Positions 24,239 through 34,880 are shown, numbered from the stretch's first letter. The stretch is 64,000 nucleotides of DNA from Chloroflexota bacterium (GCA_026707145.1 JAPOXK010000011.1:223908-287907), one strand, 5' to 3'. Program-made: numbers and translations. The notes: generated from the letters alone by a model not told the origin.

Positions 24239-25483
24239 CTATGCCGGTGCCTGCTCGTACTGCGTAAGCGCGTCCAGTGCCGGCTTGATCTCCGTCATCA
24301 CCAGCCGCAGCTGCTCGATCGTGGACTCCAGCGGCTGCTGCGCATAGTGCCATGTCGCTACCAAGTACTCGAATGGCACCCGCTTCCACTCTTCCACCAG
24401 CTGATCGCGTACATCGTCCACCGTTCCCGTCACGAACGCGTCCGCTTGCTCGATCTCGTCCACGATCTGCTCCACCGTCGGGTTCTCCGGCAGCGTCACC
24501 CGTTTGTCGACCACTCGCTCGTACAGCAGGTTCCAAAAGTTCTTGTAGATGTCGGCGTCGTACTTCGCCAGCGCTTCCCGCGCTGCCTCGCGCGTCTCCC
24601 CGATCTGGAGGTAGCGCTGGATCCCCTGCATCTGTCCCAGCGCCAGCGGGCGGCCTGCTGCGGCTGCTGCCTGTACGTAGCGCGGCGCTTGCTCCATCGC
24701 TCGCTGCCCCGCTACCACGTGGATGCAGTTGAAACCCATCCTGCCGCAGTACTCCACCGACTCCGGGCTCCCGGAACTCGGCACGAAGATCGGCGGGTGC
24801 GGCTGCGTATAGGGCGCCGGCACCACACTCACCCGGTGCACCCGGCCGTCCGCTCCGATCTCGCCCGGCGCCCCCAGCTGCTTGGTGCTCCGCGCCATCC
24901 ACCATTCGATGCCGTCGGTATACGGATACGGCACCTGCCACAGCTTCGAGTTGTGCTCGATGCTCTCCTCCGTCCACGCCTTGATCACCATCTCCACCTG
25001 CTCGCGAAAGATGTCGCGGTTGATCAGGTCATCCGCACTCCCGTCCGAATGCGTCGCCCGCGACCCGAGATGCTGCCCCACCACGTTCGTCCAGCGATCC
25101 TGATACCCCCGCGCGAACCCGACGAAGAACCGCCCTTTTGTCATGTGATCCAAGATCGCTGTCTCCTCCGCGATCCGGATCGGATGCTGCGTACTCATCA
25201 CGTAACCCAACTGCCCCACCCGCAGCCGTTGCGTGATCGCGGCCCAGTAGGCGTTGAACGTCCCCGGGCTGGGCCCCACCTCGTAGCCCTCCGAGTGGAA
25301 ATGGTGCTCGATCGATGCCATCCCCCAGACCCCGAGTTGGTCGGCGGCCTTCGCCAGCTCGAACGAGCCGTGCAGCGCCTCGTGATACCGCTCCACATTG
25401 CGGCCGATCGGCCGCAGCGCCCTCCGCTCCGCCTCATCCTCCGCACGCACCATCGGATAGATCTGCAGAATGACCTTGACCAT
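24239..25483 (-). CDS. LLM-class flavin-dependent monooxygenase (2)
   Basis: A 414-residue luciferase-like protein. It has the family strand at the N-terminus ([11 protein letters not shown]), [17 protein letters not shown] near residue 55, [32 protein letters not shown] in the usual position of the substrate and flavin pocket, and [15 protein letters not shown] before the C-terminal helices. It is likely FMNH2-dependent, because a flavin reductase-domain protein is encoded at the end of the same gene run. It lies between an ACMSD-like amidohydrolase (58 bases upstream) and the molybdenum hydroxylase genes (19 bases downstream), a setting that points to ring oxidation. Confidence 0.9.
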   Translation of the reverse strand: MVKVILQIYPMVRAEDEAERRALRPIGRNVERYHEALHGSFELAKAADQLGVWGMASIEHHFHSEGYEVGPSPGTFNAYWAAITQRLRVGQLGYVMSTQHPIRIAEETAILDHMTKGRFFVGFARGYQDRWTNVVGQHLGSRATHSDGSADDLINRDIFREQVEMVIKAWTEESIEHNSKLWQVPYPYTDGIEWWMARSTKQLGAPGEIGADGRVHRVSVVPAPYTQPHPPIFVPSSGSPESVEYCGRMGFNCIHVVAGQRAMEQAPRYVQAAAAAGRPLALGQMQGIQRYLQIGETREAAREALAKYDADIYKNFWNLLYERVVDKRVTLPENPTVEQIVDEIEQADAFVTGTVDDVRDQLVEEWKRVPFEYLVATWHYAQQPLESTIEQLRLVMTEIKPALDALTQYEQAPA

Positions 25484-25541
25484 TAGGTGGCCCTTTCCCT
25501 GGAAACCTTCGCGGCCCGGATCATACAGAACGCGGACGCTG

Positions 25542-26579
25542 CTATACCGGGATCCGCAGCAGCCGTGCCGCCGTCCGGTAGGACACCGCCTCGCGCTGTG
25601 CCGGCGTCAACCGTCCCGCTGCCTCCGCCCGTTCCAGCACCGCCCCCGGCTGGCGCTCCCCCATGTCATAGGGGTAGTCCGTTCCTACCACCACCTGCTC
25701 CGGCGCCGCGATTGAGAGCAACGCCCCCAACACCGCGTCACTGTGCACTAGATTGTCGAAGTACAGCTGCTGGAAGTACGCGCTCGGCGGCCGGTCGATC
25801 CGCTGCTGCGATTCCGCGCGCACTTCCCAGCCGTGGTCCCACCGTCCGATCAGCCCCGGCACGATCCCTCCTCCATGCGCGAAGCAGATCTTGAGGTTGG
25901 GATATCGCGCCAGTATTCCTCCATAGATCAATGCCGCCGCGCACACGCCGCTTTCCACCGGAAATCCGATCACGTTTCCCGTGTGGTAGCGCTGCAGCCG
26001 CTCCGGCATCGGGTTGATCCCGGGATGGATGAAGATCAGTAAGTCCAGCTCGGCCGCCCGGCGGAAGAATGGCTCGAACTCGGGCTCGTCGTAGTGTCTC
26101 CCCTCGACGCTCCCCCCAATCTCCACGGCTGTGAAGCCGTACTCCCGCACCACCCGCTCCATCTCCACGATCGCCCGTCCCACGTCTTGCAGCGGCACCG
26201 TTCCCATCGGCGCGAATCGCTCCGGTTCCGACTGCGCCACCGCGTGGATCTCGTCGTTGAGCAGCTGGCACACTTCCTCTCCCAGCTCCGGCTCCGCGAA
26301 GTAGTAGTAGAGCAGCGGGGAGATCGAGAGCGCCGCCATGTCGATCCCCAGCGTTGTCATCTCTTCTAGCCGCGTCGGCACGTCGTGCATTCCCGGTTCC
26401 ATCCAGAAAATCCCGCGCGCGAGGGCGTCTACCGGCGGCGGCACCGTCATCCCCGGCACCACGCTGTCCTTGCCCCGCGCCTCGTCGTGGTAGAACACCG
26501 CCTGCCACCGCTCCCCGTCCCGGCGCACAAGCTCCAGATACCGATCCGGGATGTAGTGGTGGTGCATATCGATCAGCAT
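25542..26579 (-). CDS. ACMSD-like amidohydrolase/decarboxylase (Amidohydro_2)
   Basis: A 345-residue metal-dependent TIM-barrel protein. Metal-ligand motifs are MLIDMHHHYIP at the start, LIFIHPG with a barrel histidine, LKICFAHGGG with a second histidine, and the final VVGTDYPYDMG aspartate. This set matches the 2-amino-3-carboxymuconate-semialdehyde decarboxylase subgroup, which performs non-oxidative decarboxylation of ring-cleavage products or aromatic acids. It is the first gene of the seven-gene minus-strand run and is divergent, across 92 bases, from the HpcH/HpaI aldolase pair, so both units may share a control region. Confidence 0.9.
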   Translation of the reverse strand: MLIDMHHHYIPDRYLELVRRDGERWQAVFYHDEARGKDSVVPGMTVPPPVDALARGIFWMEPGMHDVPTRLEEMTTLGIDMAALSISPLLYYYFAEPELGEEVCQLLNDEIHAVAQSEPERFAPMGTVPLQDVGRAIVEMERVVREYGFTAVEIGGSVEGRHYDEPEFEPFFRRAAELDLLIFIHPGINPMPERLQRYHTGNVIGFPVESGVCAAALIYGGILARYPNLKICFAHGGGIVPGLIGRWDHGWEVRAESQQRIDRPPSAYFQQLYFDNLVHSDAVLGALLSIAAPEQVVVGTDYPYDMGERQPGAVLERAEAAGRLTPAQREAVSYRTAARLLRIPV

Positions 26580-26671
26580 GTCCGCAATGCTACTGGACCC
26601 GCACTCGCCTCTTGTCCCCCCTACCCGTTACCTCCAGAATGCCTCTGCGATACTCGGAGGGAGCCATTCCC
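26580..26671. promoter_or_regulatory. Divergent control region between the catabolic operon and the aldolase pair
   Basis: These 92 bases separate the ATG of the minus-strand amidohydrolase from the ATG of the plus-strand aldolase and must hold both promoters. A ribosome binding site GGAGGGAG lies about 8 bases before the plus-strand ATG. I see no convincing sigma-70 boxes or long palindrome. Confidence 0.4.
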
Positions 26672-27478
26672 ATGCCCAGCTTGCGCGCCCGTATCGATCG
26701 CGGGGATATCCTGATCGGCCCGATGGCGCTCATCGGCAGCCCCGTGGTCATCGAAATCTTCGGTCACATCGGATTCGACGTCCTCTTCATCGACACCGAG
26801 CACGCTCCCACCAGCCCCTACGGCACCGAGCTCGAAGCGATGATCCGCGCCGCTACCGCCGCCGGCATCCCCGCCATCGTCCGCCCCACCGAGCCGCGTC
26901 CCGGCGCCATCCTCAAGGCCCTCAATTTCGGGGCCGAAGGGATCTGGCTCACGCACATCCAGACGCCGGAAGAGGCTCAAGTCGCCGTTGCCGCGTGCCG
27001 CTACCCTCCGGACGGCAGCCGTAGCTCCGTTCCCGTCACCCGAGCCGCCCGCTACGGGATCGAGCCCTGGGACGACTACCGGCAGCGCGTCAACCGCGAG
27101 GTTCTCGCCATGCCCATCATCGAGAGTGCCCAGGGCATCCGGAACGTGGATCAGATCGCCGCCGTCCCCGGCGTCGACATGCTCCAGTTCGGTCCCTTTG
27201 ATCTCGCCACCGATCTCGGAGTCCCTCCCGGCAACTTTCACGGCACCGACAGCGCATGGATCGACCCCCAGCTCGAGGACGCTTTCAAAGCCTGCGCCAG
27301 GGCTGCCGAGAAGCACGGTGTTGGCCTCGCCACCGTTGCCTGGAACGCCGAATCCGCCGAGCGCCAGATCGAGATGGGCGCCCAAGTGATCCTCATGGGG
27401 ATCGACCTCGTCCTCCTCCAGCAGAACACCGCCGCCGTCCTCGACAGCGCCAACGCGCTCAAGCGTGCGAACGCCTAG
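26672..27478 (+). CDS. HpcH/HpaI-type aldolase (1), canonical residues
   Basis: A 268-residue class II pyruvate-type aldolase. The start was chosen at the ATG preceded by GGAGGGAG; the frame is open much further upstream over the divergent gene. Residues known from E. coli HpaI are all in place: His44 in DTEHAP, Arg71 in IVRPTE, metal ligands Glu151 (PIIESAQG) and Asp177 (FGPFDLATDLG). Such enzymes cleave 4-hydroxy-2-oxo acids to pyruvate or a related 2-oxo acid and an aldehyde, the last step after aromatic ring cleavage. A second, divergent copy follows after 9 bases. Confidence 0.92.
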   Translation: MPSLRARIDRGDILIGPMALIGSPVVIEIFGHIGFDVLFIDTEHAPTSPYGTELEAMIRAATAAGIPAIVRPTEPRPGAILKALNFGAEGIWLTHIQTPEEAQVAVAACRYPPDGSRSSVPVTRAARYGIEPWDDYRQRVNREVLAMPIIESAQGIRNVDQIAAVPGVDMLQFGPFDLATDLGVPPGNFHGTDSAWIDPQLEDAFKACARAAEKHGVGLATVAWNAESAERQIEMGAQVILMGIDLVLLQQNTAAVLDSANALKRANA

Positions 27479-27487
27479 GAGTCACCT

Positions 27488-28312
27488 ATGAAGAACCTCA
27501 AGCAGGCGCTCCAGAACGGCGAGATCCTCACCGGCATGTTCTGTCTGATGAATGATCCGTCCATCATCGAGCTGATGGGCTACGCCGGCTTTGATTTCGT
27601 CATCGTCGACTGCGAAGAAGCCGGCCTGGATGTCTACGGCACCGAAACCGAGGCCTGTATCCGCGCTTGCGCCGCTGCCGGCATCGCTCCCATGATCCGC
27701 CCCATTGAGGCGCGCCCTGCTCCTATTCTCAAAGCGCTCAACTTCGGCGCGCAGGGCGTCTTCGCTCCCCACGTCGCCACCAAGGCGCAGGCCGAAACCG
27801 TTGGCCGCGCCTGCCGCTACCCACCCCAGGGCATCCGCAGCTCCGTCCCCATCCCCCGCGCCGCCAAGTACGGCTTCACTCCCTGGGAGACCTATCGCGA
27901 GGAGGCCAACGCCAACACGCTCGCCATGATCATGATCGAAGAAGTCCCCGGCGGCACCCGCGAGCGCTACAAGACGGTCGAGCCGCCGGAGGAGATCCTC
28001 GCCGCCGAGAGCATCGATGGCGTCCTCCCCGGCGGTTGGGACATCGCCACCGATCTCGGCATCGCCCGCTACGGCACCCCCGCCGAAGAAACCCAGCAGT
28101 GGATGGAGCGCATCATTCGTGCTGCCCGAGACCGGGGGCTCTTCGTCGCTGCCCACGCCTGGAACAACGAGATCGGGCAGAAGTACGTCGACATGGGAGC
28201 GCAGATGATCTTGCTCAGCCTCGATATCACCATGATGCTCAACGGCGCCCGCGATCTTAAAAGAACGATCGAAAGCATCGACACGACGAAGTGGAAGACC
28301 GCCTCGGTCTAA
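27488..28312 (+). CDS. HpcH/HpaI-type aldolase (2), catalytic His replaced by Glu
   Basis: A 274-residue paralogue of the preceding aldolase that aligns residue for residue over the first 150 positions. Arg71 (MIRPIE), Glu151 (IMIEEV) and Asp185 (GGWDIATDLG) are kept, so metal and substrate binding look intact, but the position of the HpaI catalytic histidine is Glu44 (DCEEAG). About eight extra residues follow Glu151, and the GPFD motif is GGWD. It may have a changed reaction, act on other 2-oxo acids, or form a heteromer with copy 1. Only 9 bases separate the two genes and AGGAGTCACC precedes this ATG. Confidence 0.88.
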   Translation: MKNLKQALQNGEILTGMFCLMNDPSIIELMGYAGFDFVIVDCEEAGLDVYGTETEACIRACAAAGIAPMIRPIEARPAPILKALNFGAQGVFAPHVATKAQAETVGRACRYPPQGIRSSVPIPRAAKYGFTPWETYREEANANTLAMIMIEEVPGGTRERYKTVEPPEEILAAESIDGVLPGGWDIATDLGIARYGTPAEETQQWMERIIRAARDRGLFVAAHAWNNEIGQKYVDMGAQMILLSLDITMMLNGARDLKRTIESIDTTKWKTASV

Positions 28313-28400
28313 CCGGGCGGTCGCAGTCGGCTCCTCGCCGCCGAGCCCGGCCCGCTGTGCTCGCCGACCCTTGAGCGGACGGCGGCGGACTGTCTGTGGC

Positions 28401-28730
28401 TTAGCCCCCTACGAACGGCCGCGCGTCGAACACTGAATGCACCCTGCGGATCTTTCCACTCTCCACCTCGAACCACTCCGCGATCGGATACGTCCCCGCT
28501 GGCTTCGACATCGAGAGATCATAGAACGCCGCCACGTCGTGCCCATCCGTCCACACCTTCAGCGGTTTCACCTCCGTCACCGCCTTCGTCAGCTCGCCCA
28601 TCAGCGCGTGATACGCGTCCCCGCTCGTGAACCGGTCCATCGACCCTTCGAACAGGAGGTCGTCCGCCAGCAGTTGCCGCATCGCCGCCAGATCCTTCCG
28701 GTTCCACGCCGCCAGCCACTGCTCCACCAC
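28401..28730 (-). CDS. SnoaL/NTF2-like small protein
   Basis: A 109-residue NTF2-like cone-fold protein: N-terminal helices WLAAWNRKDLAAMRQLLADDLLFEG, a long beta section ending VESGKIRRVHSVFDAR. SnoaL-like proteins act as isomerases, cyclases, dehydratases or binding proteins for small hydrophobic substrates. The start is one of two adjacent GTG codons behind a GAGGAG site. It is 13 bases after the stop of the acyl-CoA ligase and is likely the third gene of the dehydrogenase-ligase operon. Confidence 0.8.
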   Translation of the reverse strand: MVEQWLAAWNRKDLAAMRQLLADDLLFEGSMDRFTSGDAYHALMGELTKAVTEVKPLKVWTDGHDVAAFYDLSMSKPAGTYPIAEWFEVESGKIRRVHSVFDARPFVGG

Positions 28731-28743
28731 TGCCTTCGGCTCC

Positions 28744-30447
28744 TCAGCTATGACTCGCCTCCTCTCCGAGTCCCAGCTCTTGCACCGCCATCTCCCGCAG
28801 CTTGAACTTCTGCACCTTCCCCGTCGGCGTCATCGGCAACTCGTCCAGGAACAGGACGTGCCGCGGGATCTTGAAGCTCGCGATGCTTCCGCGCCAATCC
28901 CCTATCAGATCCTCGGTGCTCGCCGAAGCCCCCGCCTCCAGCACCACGTAGGCACAGGCCACCTCCGAGAGTCGCGTATCCGGTATTCCCACGACCACCG
29001 CCTGCTGCACGGCCGGGTGTTGCAGCAACCGCGCCTCCACCTCCGCCGGGTCCACGTTCTCCCCGCCCACTTTCAGCATGTCCTTATAGCGCCCCAGGAA
29101 CCGGATCGTCCCATCCGCCCGCATCAAGGCCGTGTCCCCGCTGTGGAACCATCCTTCCGTATCGAACGCCGCCGCCGTCTGCTCCGGCATCTTGTAGTAG
29201 CCCTGCATGATGCTGTAGCCCCGGAACAGCAGCTCCCCCGGTTGCCCCGGCGGTACATCCTCTCCCGTCGCCGGGTCGATGACCCGAAACTCCATCCCCG
29301 GCATCGGCGATCCCGACGCCAGGCAGCGATCGTCTTCGCTGTCGAGCTGCAGCCCCAACGACACCGAGGCCCCCATCTCGGTCATTCCCCAGGCGCTGAC
29401 GAACTTTCCCAGCGTCCGCTGCGCCCGGCGCGCCACTGCCTCACTGCTCGCCAAGCCCGCTGCCAGCATTCCCGTCCGCACGCTCGACCGGTCCGTCCGC
29501 TCGCAATCGGGATGGTCCATGATCTCCCGGAAGTGCGTGTCGAATCCGTGCAGGAGCGTCGGCCGCTCCCCAGCGATCAGCCGGAGCGCCTCCCCGGCCT
29601 CGAACTGCGCCATCAGCACCTGCCGCGCCCCGCTCACGATCGGCATCATCGCTCCCTCGTGCAGTCCGAAGGAGTGGAACAGCGGCAGATACATCAAGAT
29701 CACGTCGCTCGGCCGCACCGCCATCCGGTTCGCGTGGTCGCCGACCAAGCGCAGGATGTCGTGGTTGTGCATCACCCCTTTCGGGAACCCCGTCGTCCCC
29801 GACGTATACAGCACGAACAACGTCCCCTCCGGATCGACCCCCGCCTCTCGCTCCCGCAGCTCCTGGTCCCGTTCTGCTCCTGCTCCCTCCGCTAGCAGCG
29901 ATTCCCACCGCAGCGTCCCAGCGTATGCCTGCTCGCTCAGCACGATCACTCGGCGCAAGGCCGGGAACTCCTCCACCGCCAGCGCCCGCGCATCCGTTCC
30001 CGTTCCCGTCAGCTCCCGCACCATGTCGATGTACCGCATCGGACCCGACACGTCCGCCGTGATCAGCGTCGTCGCGTCCGAATGCTGCAGCACGTACGCC
30101 AGATCGCTCGTCCGGAAGCGCGTGTTCACCGGCACCAGCGTCCCTCCGACCTTGGCGACCGCGAACAGGATGTGCAGCCACTCCGGCCGATTGTTCAGCC
30201 ACAGCGCGACCGTCTCGCCCGGCCCCACGCCGGCTTGCAGCAGGGCCTTGGCCGCCCGGTCTACATCCGCCCGCAGCTCCGCGAACGTCCATCGGCGCAC
30301 TTCGCCTCCATCGACGAACGTGAGTGCCTCCCGCTCCCCCCACTGCCCGGCCGCCCAGTTCACCTGGGTCCCGACCGTGCGCTTCTCGATCCAGGCGCTT
30401 GCTCCTGGTTTCGCCATTGCCAGCCCGGACGCTGTTGTTCCTACCAT
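28744..30447 (-). CDS. AMP-forming acyl-CoA synthetase/ligase
   Basis: A 567-residue ANL-superfamily ligase with the ATP-binding P-loop LYTSGTTGFPKGV, the adenine motif SAWGMTEMGA, the hinge GWFHSGDTALM followed by GRYKDMLKVGGENV, and the C-terminal lysine motif PMTPTGKVQKFKL. It activates a carboxylic acid to the acyl-CoA through an acyl-adenylate. The chain length or aromatic nature of the acid cannot be told. Its ATG overlaps the last codons of the 3-hydroxyacyl-CoA dehydrogenase gene by 7 bases (ATGGTAG), so the two are coupled. Confidence 0.93.
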   Translation of the reverse strand: MVGTTASGLAMAKPGASAWIEKRTVGTQVNWAAGQWGEREALTFVDGGEVRRWTFAELRADVDRAAKALLQAGVGPGETVALWLNNRPEWLHILFAVAKVGGTLVPVNTRFRTSDLAYVLQHSDATTLITADVSGPMRYIDMVRELTGTGTDARALAVEEFPALRRVIVLSEQAYAGTLRWESLLAEGAGAERDQELREREAGVDPEGTLFVLYTSGTTGFPKGVMHNHDILRLVGDHANRMAVRPSDVILMYLPLFHSFGLHEGAMMPIVSGARQVLMAQFEAGEALRLIAGERPTLLHGFDTHFREIMDHPDCERTDRSSVRTGMLAAGLASSEAVARRAQRTLGKFVSAWGMTEMGASVSLGLQLDSEDDRCLASGSPMPGMEFRVIDPATGEDVPPGQPGELLFRGYSIMQGYYKMPEQTAAAFDTEGWFHSGDTALMRADGTIRFLGRYKDMLKVGGENVDPAEVEARLLQHPAVQQAVVVGIPDTRLSEVACAYVVLEAGASASTEDLIGDWRGSIASFKIPRHVLFLDELPMTPTGKVQKFKLREMAVQELGLGEEASHS

Positions 30448-31193
30448 TGCTTGCCGATCCCGCCCCGCGACCCGAAGAACCCCGCCGGCCAGTTCCGGCC
30501 GCCGATCATCGCCTTGTCCACGTCCTCCGGCGTGGCGATCCCTTCCTCCACGATCTGGTGTGCCTCTCGCCGCGCCGCCGCGAAAATCCGGTTCAAAAGG
30601 AACCCGTACGTCTCCGGCGCGTCCTTCACCATGCTCACGTCCTTCCCCACCTTCTCACCCAGCTCCCGCACCGTCGCCACCGTCTCCGCCGACGTCTCCG
30701 GGGTATAGATCACTTCACACATCTTCATCACCGACACCGGGTTGGAGAAGTGCATCCCCGCGAACCGCGTCTTCCGCGCTGCCGAGACGTCCCGTGCGAT
30801 CTCTCCGATCACGAACCCGGACGTGTTCGACGCGAAGATCGCCTCCGGCTTCACGATCCCGTCCAGATCCTTGAACGTCTCCTGCTTCAGCTCCAACTCT
30901 TCCGGGATCGCCTCGATCACGATATCGCTCCCCGCCAAGTCCGCCGTCTCCGTCGTGAAGGAGATCCGCTCCATCGCTGCCAGCGCCTCGTCGAAATCCA
31001 GTTTCCCTCGCTCCACCGCCCGCTTGATCCCCCACTTCCCGTCGAACACCGTTTCCCGTGTCGCGGCGATCAGCGTCTCGTTCAGATCCCGTACCAGCAC
31101 GTCGTAGCCTGCAACCGCGCATACGTGCGCGATCCCTCCGCCCATCACGCCTCCGCCCAACACCCCGATCCGCTGCACTTCGCTCAATTGCAT
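30441..31193 (-). CDS. 3-hydroxyacyl-CoA dehydrogenase, short C-terminal domain
   Basis: A 250-residue protein of the 3-hydroxyacyl-CoA (3-hydroxybutyryl-CoA) dehydrogenase family. The NAD-binding motif IGVLGGGVMGGGIA is at residues 9-22; catalytic motifs SNTSG, GMHFSNPV and LLNRIF are present. It oxidises L-3-hydroxyacyl-CoA in beta-oxidation. Usual members run to 280-290 residues with a second half of the helical domain (NHPMGPLxLxDxxG); here the chain ends after NWPAGFFGSRGGIGKQW, so about 30-40 residues are absent. Whether this is a natural short subfamily or a truncation is open. The ligase gene begins inside its stop. Confidence 0.88.
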   Translation of the reverse strand: MQLSEVQRIGVLGGGVMGGGIAHVCAVAGYDVLVRDLNETLIAATRETVFDGKWGIKRAVERGKLDFDEALAAMERISFTTETADLAGSDIVIEAIPEELELKQETFKDLDGIVKPEAIFASNTSGFVIGEIARDVSAARKTRFAGMHFSNPVSVMKMCEVIYTPETSAETVATVRELGEKVGKDVSMVKDAPETYGFLLNRIFAAARREAHQIVEEGIATPEDVDKAMIGGRNWPAGFFGSRGGIGKQW

Positions 31194-31451
31194 CGCCTCT
31201 CCTCCGTCGCGCTAGCGCCGCGCACCCCGCCCGCTGCGGCACGCCGTGACGCTAGCAGATGCGTCGAGTCTCGCAGGAGCCTTGGCGGGAGATCGATCCC
31301 TCCCAGTCGTTCAGCGTTGTCGGCCACATCGAACGACGACAGAAAACCCCTCGCTCGCGTCGCTCCGCGGCAGTTCGGGCTGGCGCCTCGCGCCGCGTGA
31401 GGGGGGTCTCGTGATATACGATCGCCTCTGATCGCAGGAAACGAGCGTCTC

Positions 31452-32477
<1,026 letters not shown>

Positions 32478-32487
32478 CGCCCGCCTT

Positions 32488-33552
32488 ATGACGATTCCCG
32501 ATCCTGCCTCACCACTTCTTGGCCAGCCCTTGATCGAGGTGCAAGACCTCCAACTCCACTTCCCCGTCAAGCGCGGCGTCCTCATTCAACGACAGGTCGC
32601 CGCCGTCAAGGCCGTCGACGGCCTCTCCTTCACCATCCACGACGGCGAGACCTTCGGTCTCGTCGGCGAGTCGGGCTGCGGCAAGACGACCGCCGGCCGC
32701 GCCATCCTCCAGCTCTACCGGCCCACTGCCGGCCACGTCTGGCTCCACCCCCGCCCTTCCGGCGGCGAAGACGGCATTCCCGCCCTTGCCGAAGGCTCCG
32801 TCGATCTCACCACGCTCCGCGGCCGCCGTCTCCGGCAAGTCCGCCGCCGCATCCAGATGATCTTCCAAGACCCCTACGCCTCTCTCAATCCCCGTATGAC
32901 CGTCGGCGGCATCGTCGCCGAAGCTCTCACCATCCACGGTCTCCACAAGCACCAGCGCCGGCAGCGCGTCGCGCAGCTGCTCGACACCGTCGGAATCAGC
33001 CCCGCGCTCGCCAACCGGTTCCCGCACGAGTTCTCCGGCGGCCAGCGGCAGCGCGTCGGCATCGCCCGTGCCCTCGCCGTCGAGCCCTGGTTCGTCGTCG
33101 CCGACGAGCCCCTCTCCGCTCTCGATGTCTCGATCCAGGCCCAGATCGTCAACCTTCTCCAAGAGCTCCAGGATCGCTTTCGCCTCACCTACCTCTTCAT
33201 CTCGCACGACCTCGCCGTCGTCCGCGCCGTGAGCCACCGCGTCGCCGTCATGTACCTCGGTCAGATCGTCGAGCTTGCCCCCAGCGACGCCCTCTACCGC
33301 GAACCCCTCCATCCCTACACTCAAGCCCTCCTCTCCGCCGTCCCCATCCCAGACCCTGCCGTTGAGCGCCGGCGCGACCGGGTCATTCTCACCGGCGACA
33401 TTCCCTCTCCCCTCGATCCCCCTCCCGCCTGCCGCTTCCACAATCGCTGTCCCATCGCCATCGATATCTGCCGCGAGCAGGATCCCGAGTGGCGCGAGCT
33501 CCGCCCCGGCCACTACGTCGCCTGTCACCGGGCACAGGAGAATCTGATCTAA
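32488..33552 (+). CDS. Peptide-type ABC transporter ATP-binding protein (DppF/OppF)
   Basis: A 354-residue ATPase, partner of the preceding one. Walker A is [10 protein letters not shown]-loop [12 protein letters not shown], signature [15 protein letters not shown], Walker [14 protein letters not shown], and the tail has [14 protein letters not shown]. The start chosen is the ATG of TIPDPASPL; the open frame upstream overlaps the DppD gene. DppD and DppF normally act with two permeases and a binding protein; these must be encoded elsewhere or shared with another system. The gene is convergent with the MFS transporter, 26 bases apart. Confidence 0.92.
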   Translation: MTIPDPASPLLGQPLIEVQDLQLHFPVKRGVLIQRQVAAVKAVDGLSFTIHDGETFGLVGESGCGKTTAGRAILQLYRPTAGHVWLHPRPSGGEDGIPALAEGSVDLTTLRGRRLRQVRRRIQMIFQDPYASLNPRMTVGGIVAEALTIHGLHKHQRRQRVAQLLDTVGISPALANRFPHEFSGGQRQRVGIARALAVEPWFVVADEPLSALDVSIQAQIVNLLQELQDRFRLTYLFISHDLAVVRAVSHRVAVMYLGQIVELAPSDALYREPLHPYTQALLSAVPIPDPAVERRRDRVILTGDIPSPLDPPPACRFHNRCPIAIDICREQDPEWRELRPGHYVACHRAQENLI

Positions 33553-33578
33553 CGGCTTCACGCCGCAGTCCCGCGGGA

Positions 33579-34880
33579 TCACGCGGTGCCGGGCCGGTCG
33601 CTGCCTCCGGCCAAGGCAGGGCGCGGGGCCGCTAGGTCGATCGGGCGCGGCAGCCGCAATGACGCGAGGAAGAAGGCCAGCGCCCCGCCGTACGCTCCCA
33701 AGAACATCACGAGCGCCCACGTATACGATCCCGTCCCGTCGAAGATCGCCCCCGCCACTCCCGCCGATGCCAGCATCGCCACCGTCCGCACCACGCTCAC
33801 CGCTCCCAGGATCGACCCGAAATGCGCGGCTCCGAATGCCCGCGAGAGCGACAGCGGCTCGATCAGCGCCGGTCCCGTATCCGCGATCGACCAGAACAGC
33901 ACGAACACCACGATGACCCCGGGAGAGGTCCCGATCAGCAACAGCCCCAGCGTGATCATCCCGCTCACCGCCAGCAGCATCGCCACCCGCTCGAATCGCC
34001 GCGCTCGGTCCACCGTCGCCGCCAGCACGATCCGCGAGAGGATGCTCACCCCGGCCATCGCCGACAAGAACCCCGCCGCCTCTGACGCACTGAATCCCTC
34101 GTCCTCAAAGAACGGCACCGAGTGCACCACCAGCCCGAACGCCGCGTAGAAGTACAGTGAGATTCCCAGCGTCAGCGTCCAGAAGATCGGCGTCCGCATC
34201 GCCGCCCGCAGCGATACGCCTTCCGCCGCCCGCCCGCCCGCCCCTGCGGCCGGGGCGTCCGGATGCGATCCGTCCGCCTGCCGCGCGGGCCCATTCCTGA
34301 ACACAAAGAACACCAGCGGTAAGTACAGCGCCAGCACCAGTCCCGCCGACAGCTGCAGCGATCCCTCCCACCCCAGCGTGTCGATCAGCAGCCGTACGAC
34401 CGGCACCAGCGCGAACCCTCCCAGCGACACCCCCAACCCCAGCAGCCCCAGCGCTTTCCCCCGCCGCTGCTCGAACCAGCTCGCCGCCAGCGCTTGCAGC
34501 CCGATGAAGAATGCCATCGCCACCGCGATCCCCATCACCCCCGAGTACAGGTACCAGTGCCAGAGCGCGCTCGCGGTCGATAGCAGCGCCATCCCTCCGG
34601 CGCCCAGCAGCGCCCCGATCAGCACCACCAGCCGCGGTCCCCGCCGGTCCGTCAGCCGTCCGACGAATGGGGACGCGGCCCCCGCCGCCAACAGCGCGAT
34701 CGACACCCCCAGCGACACTTCCGTGCGGGTCCACCCGAACGCCGTCTCGACCGGAGCGAAGTACAGCCCGAACGACCACGTGTACAACCCGCCGAACAGC
34801 GCCGTCGCTGCCAACGCGCCCAACACCACCCACCAGCCGTAGTAGATCGGCTGCACGCTGCGGCCGCGAGTAAGCCCCAT
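33579..34880 (-). CDS. MFS transporter, monocarboxylate/oxalate-formate-like
   Basis: A 433-residue membrane protein with about twelve hydrophobic segments. The start YYGWWVVLGALAATALFGG and the loop GRLTDRRGPRLVVLIG between segments 2 and 3 are typical of the OFA/monocarboxylate group of the major facilitator superfamily; a central charged loop lies near residues 205-225. It probably moves an organic acid across the inner membrane. It stands alone on the minus strand between the ABC ATPase pair and the acyl-CoA dehydrogenase gene. Confidence 0.9.
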   Translation of the reverse strand: MGLTRGRSVQPIYYGWWVVLGALAATALFGGLYTWSFGLYFAPVETAFGWTRTEVSLGVSIALLAAGAASPFVGRLTDRRGPRLVVLIGALLGAGGMALLSTASALWHWYLYSGVMGIAVAMAFFIGLQALAASWFEQRRGKALGLLGLGVSLGGFALVPVVRLLIDTLGWEGSLQLSAGLVLALYLPLVFFVFRNGPARQADGSHPDAPAAGAGGRAAEGVSLRAAMRTPIFWTLTLGISLYFYAAFGLVVHSVPFFEDEGFSASEAAGFLSAMAGVSILSRIVLAATVDRARRFERVAMLLAVSGMITLGLLLIGTSPGVIVVFVLFWSIADTGPALIEPLSLSRAFGAAHFGSILGAVSVVRTVAMLASAGVAGAIFDGTGSYTWALVMFLGAYGGALAFFLASLRLPRPIDLAAPRPALAGGSDRPGTA

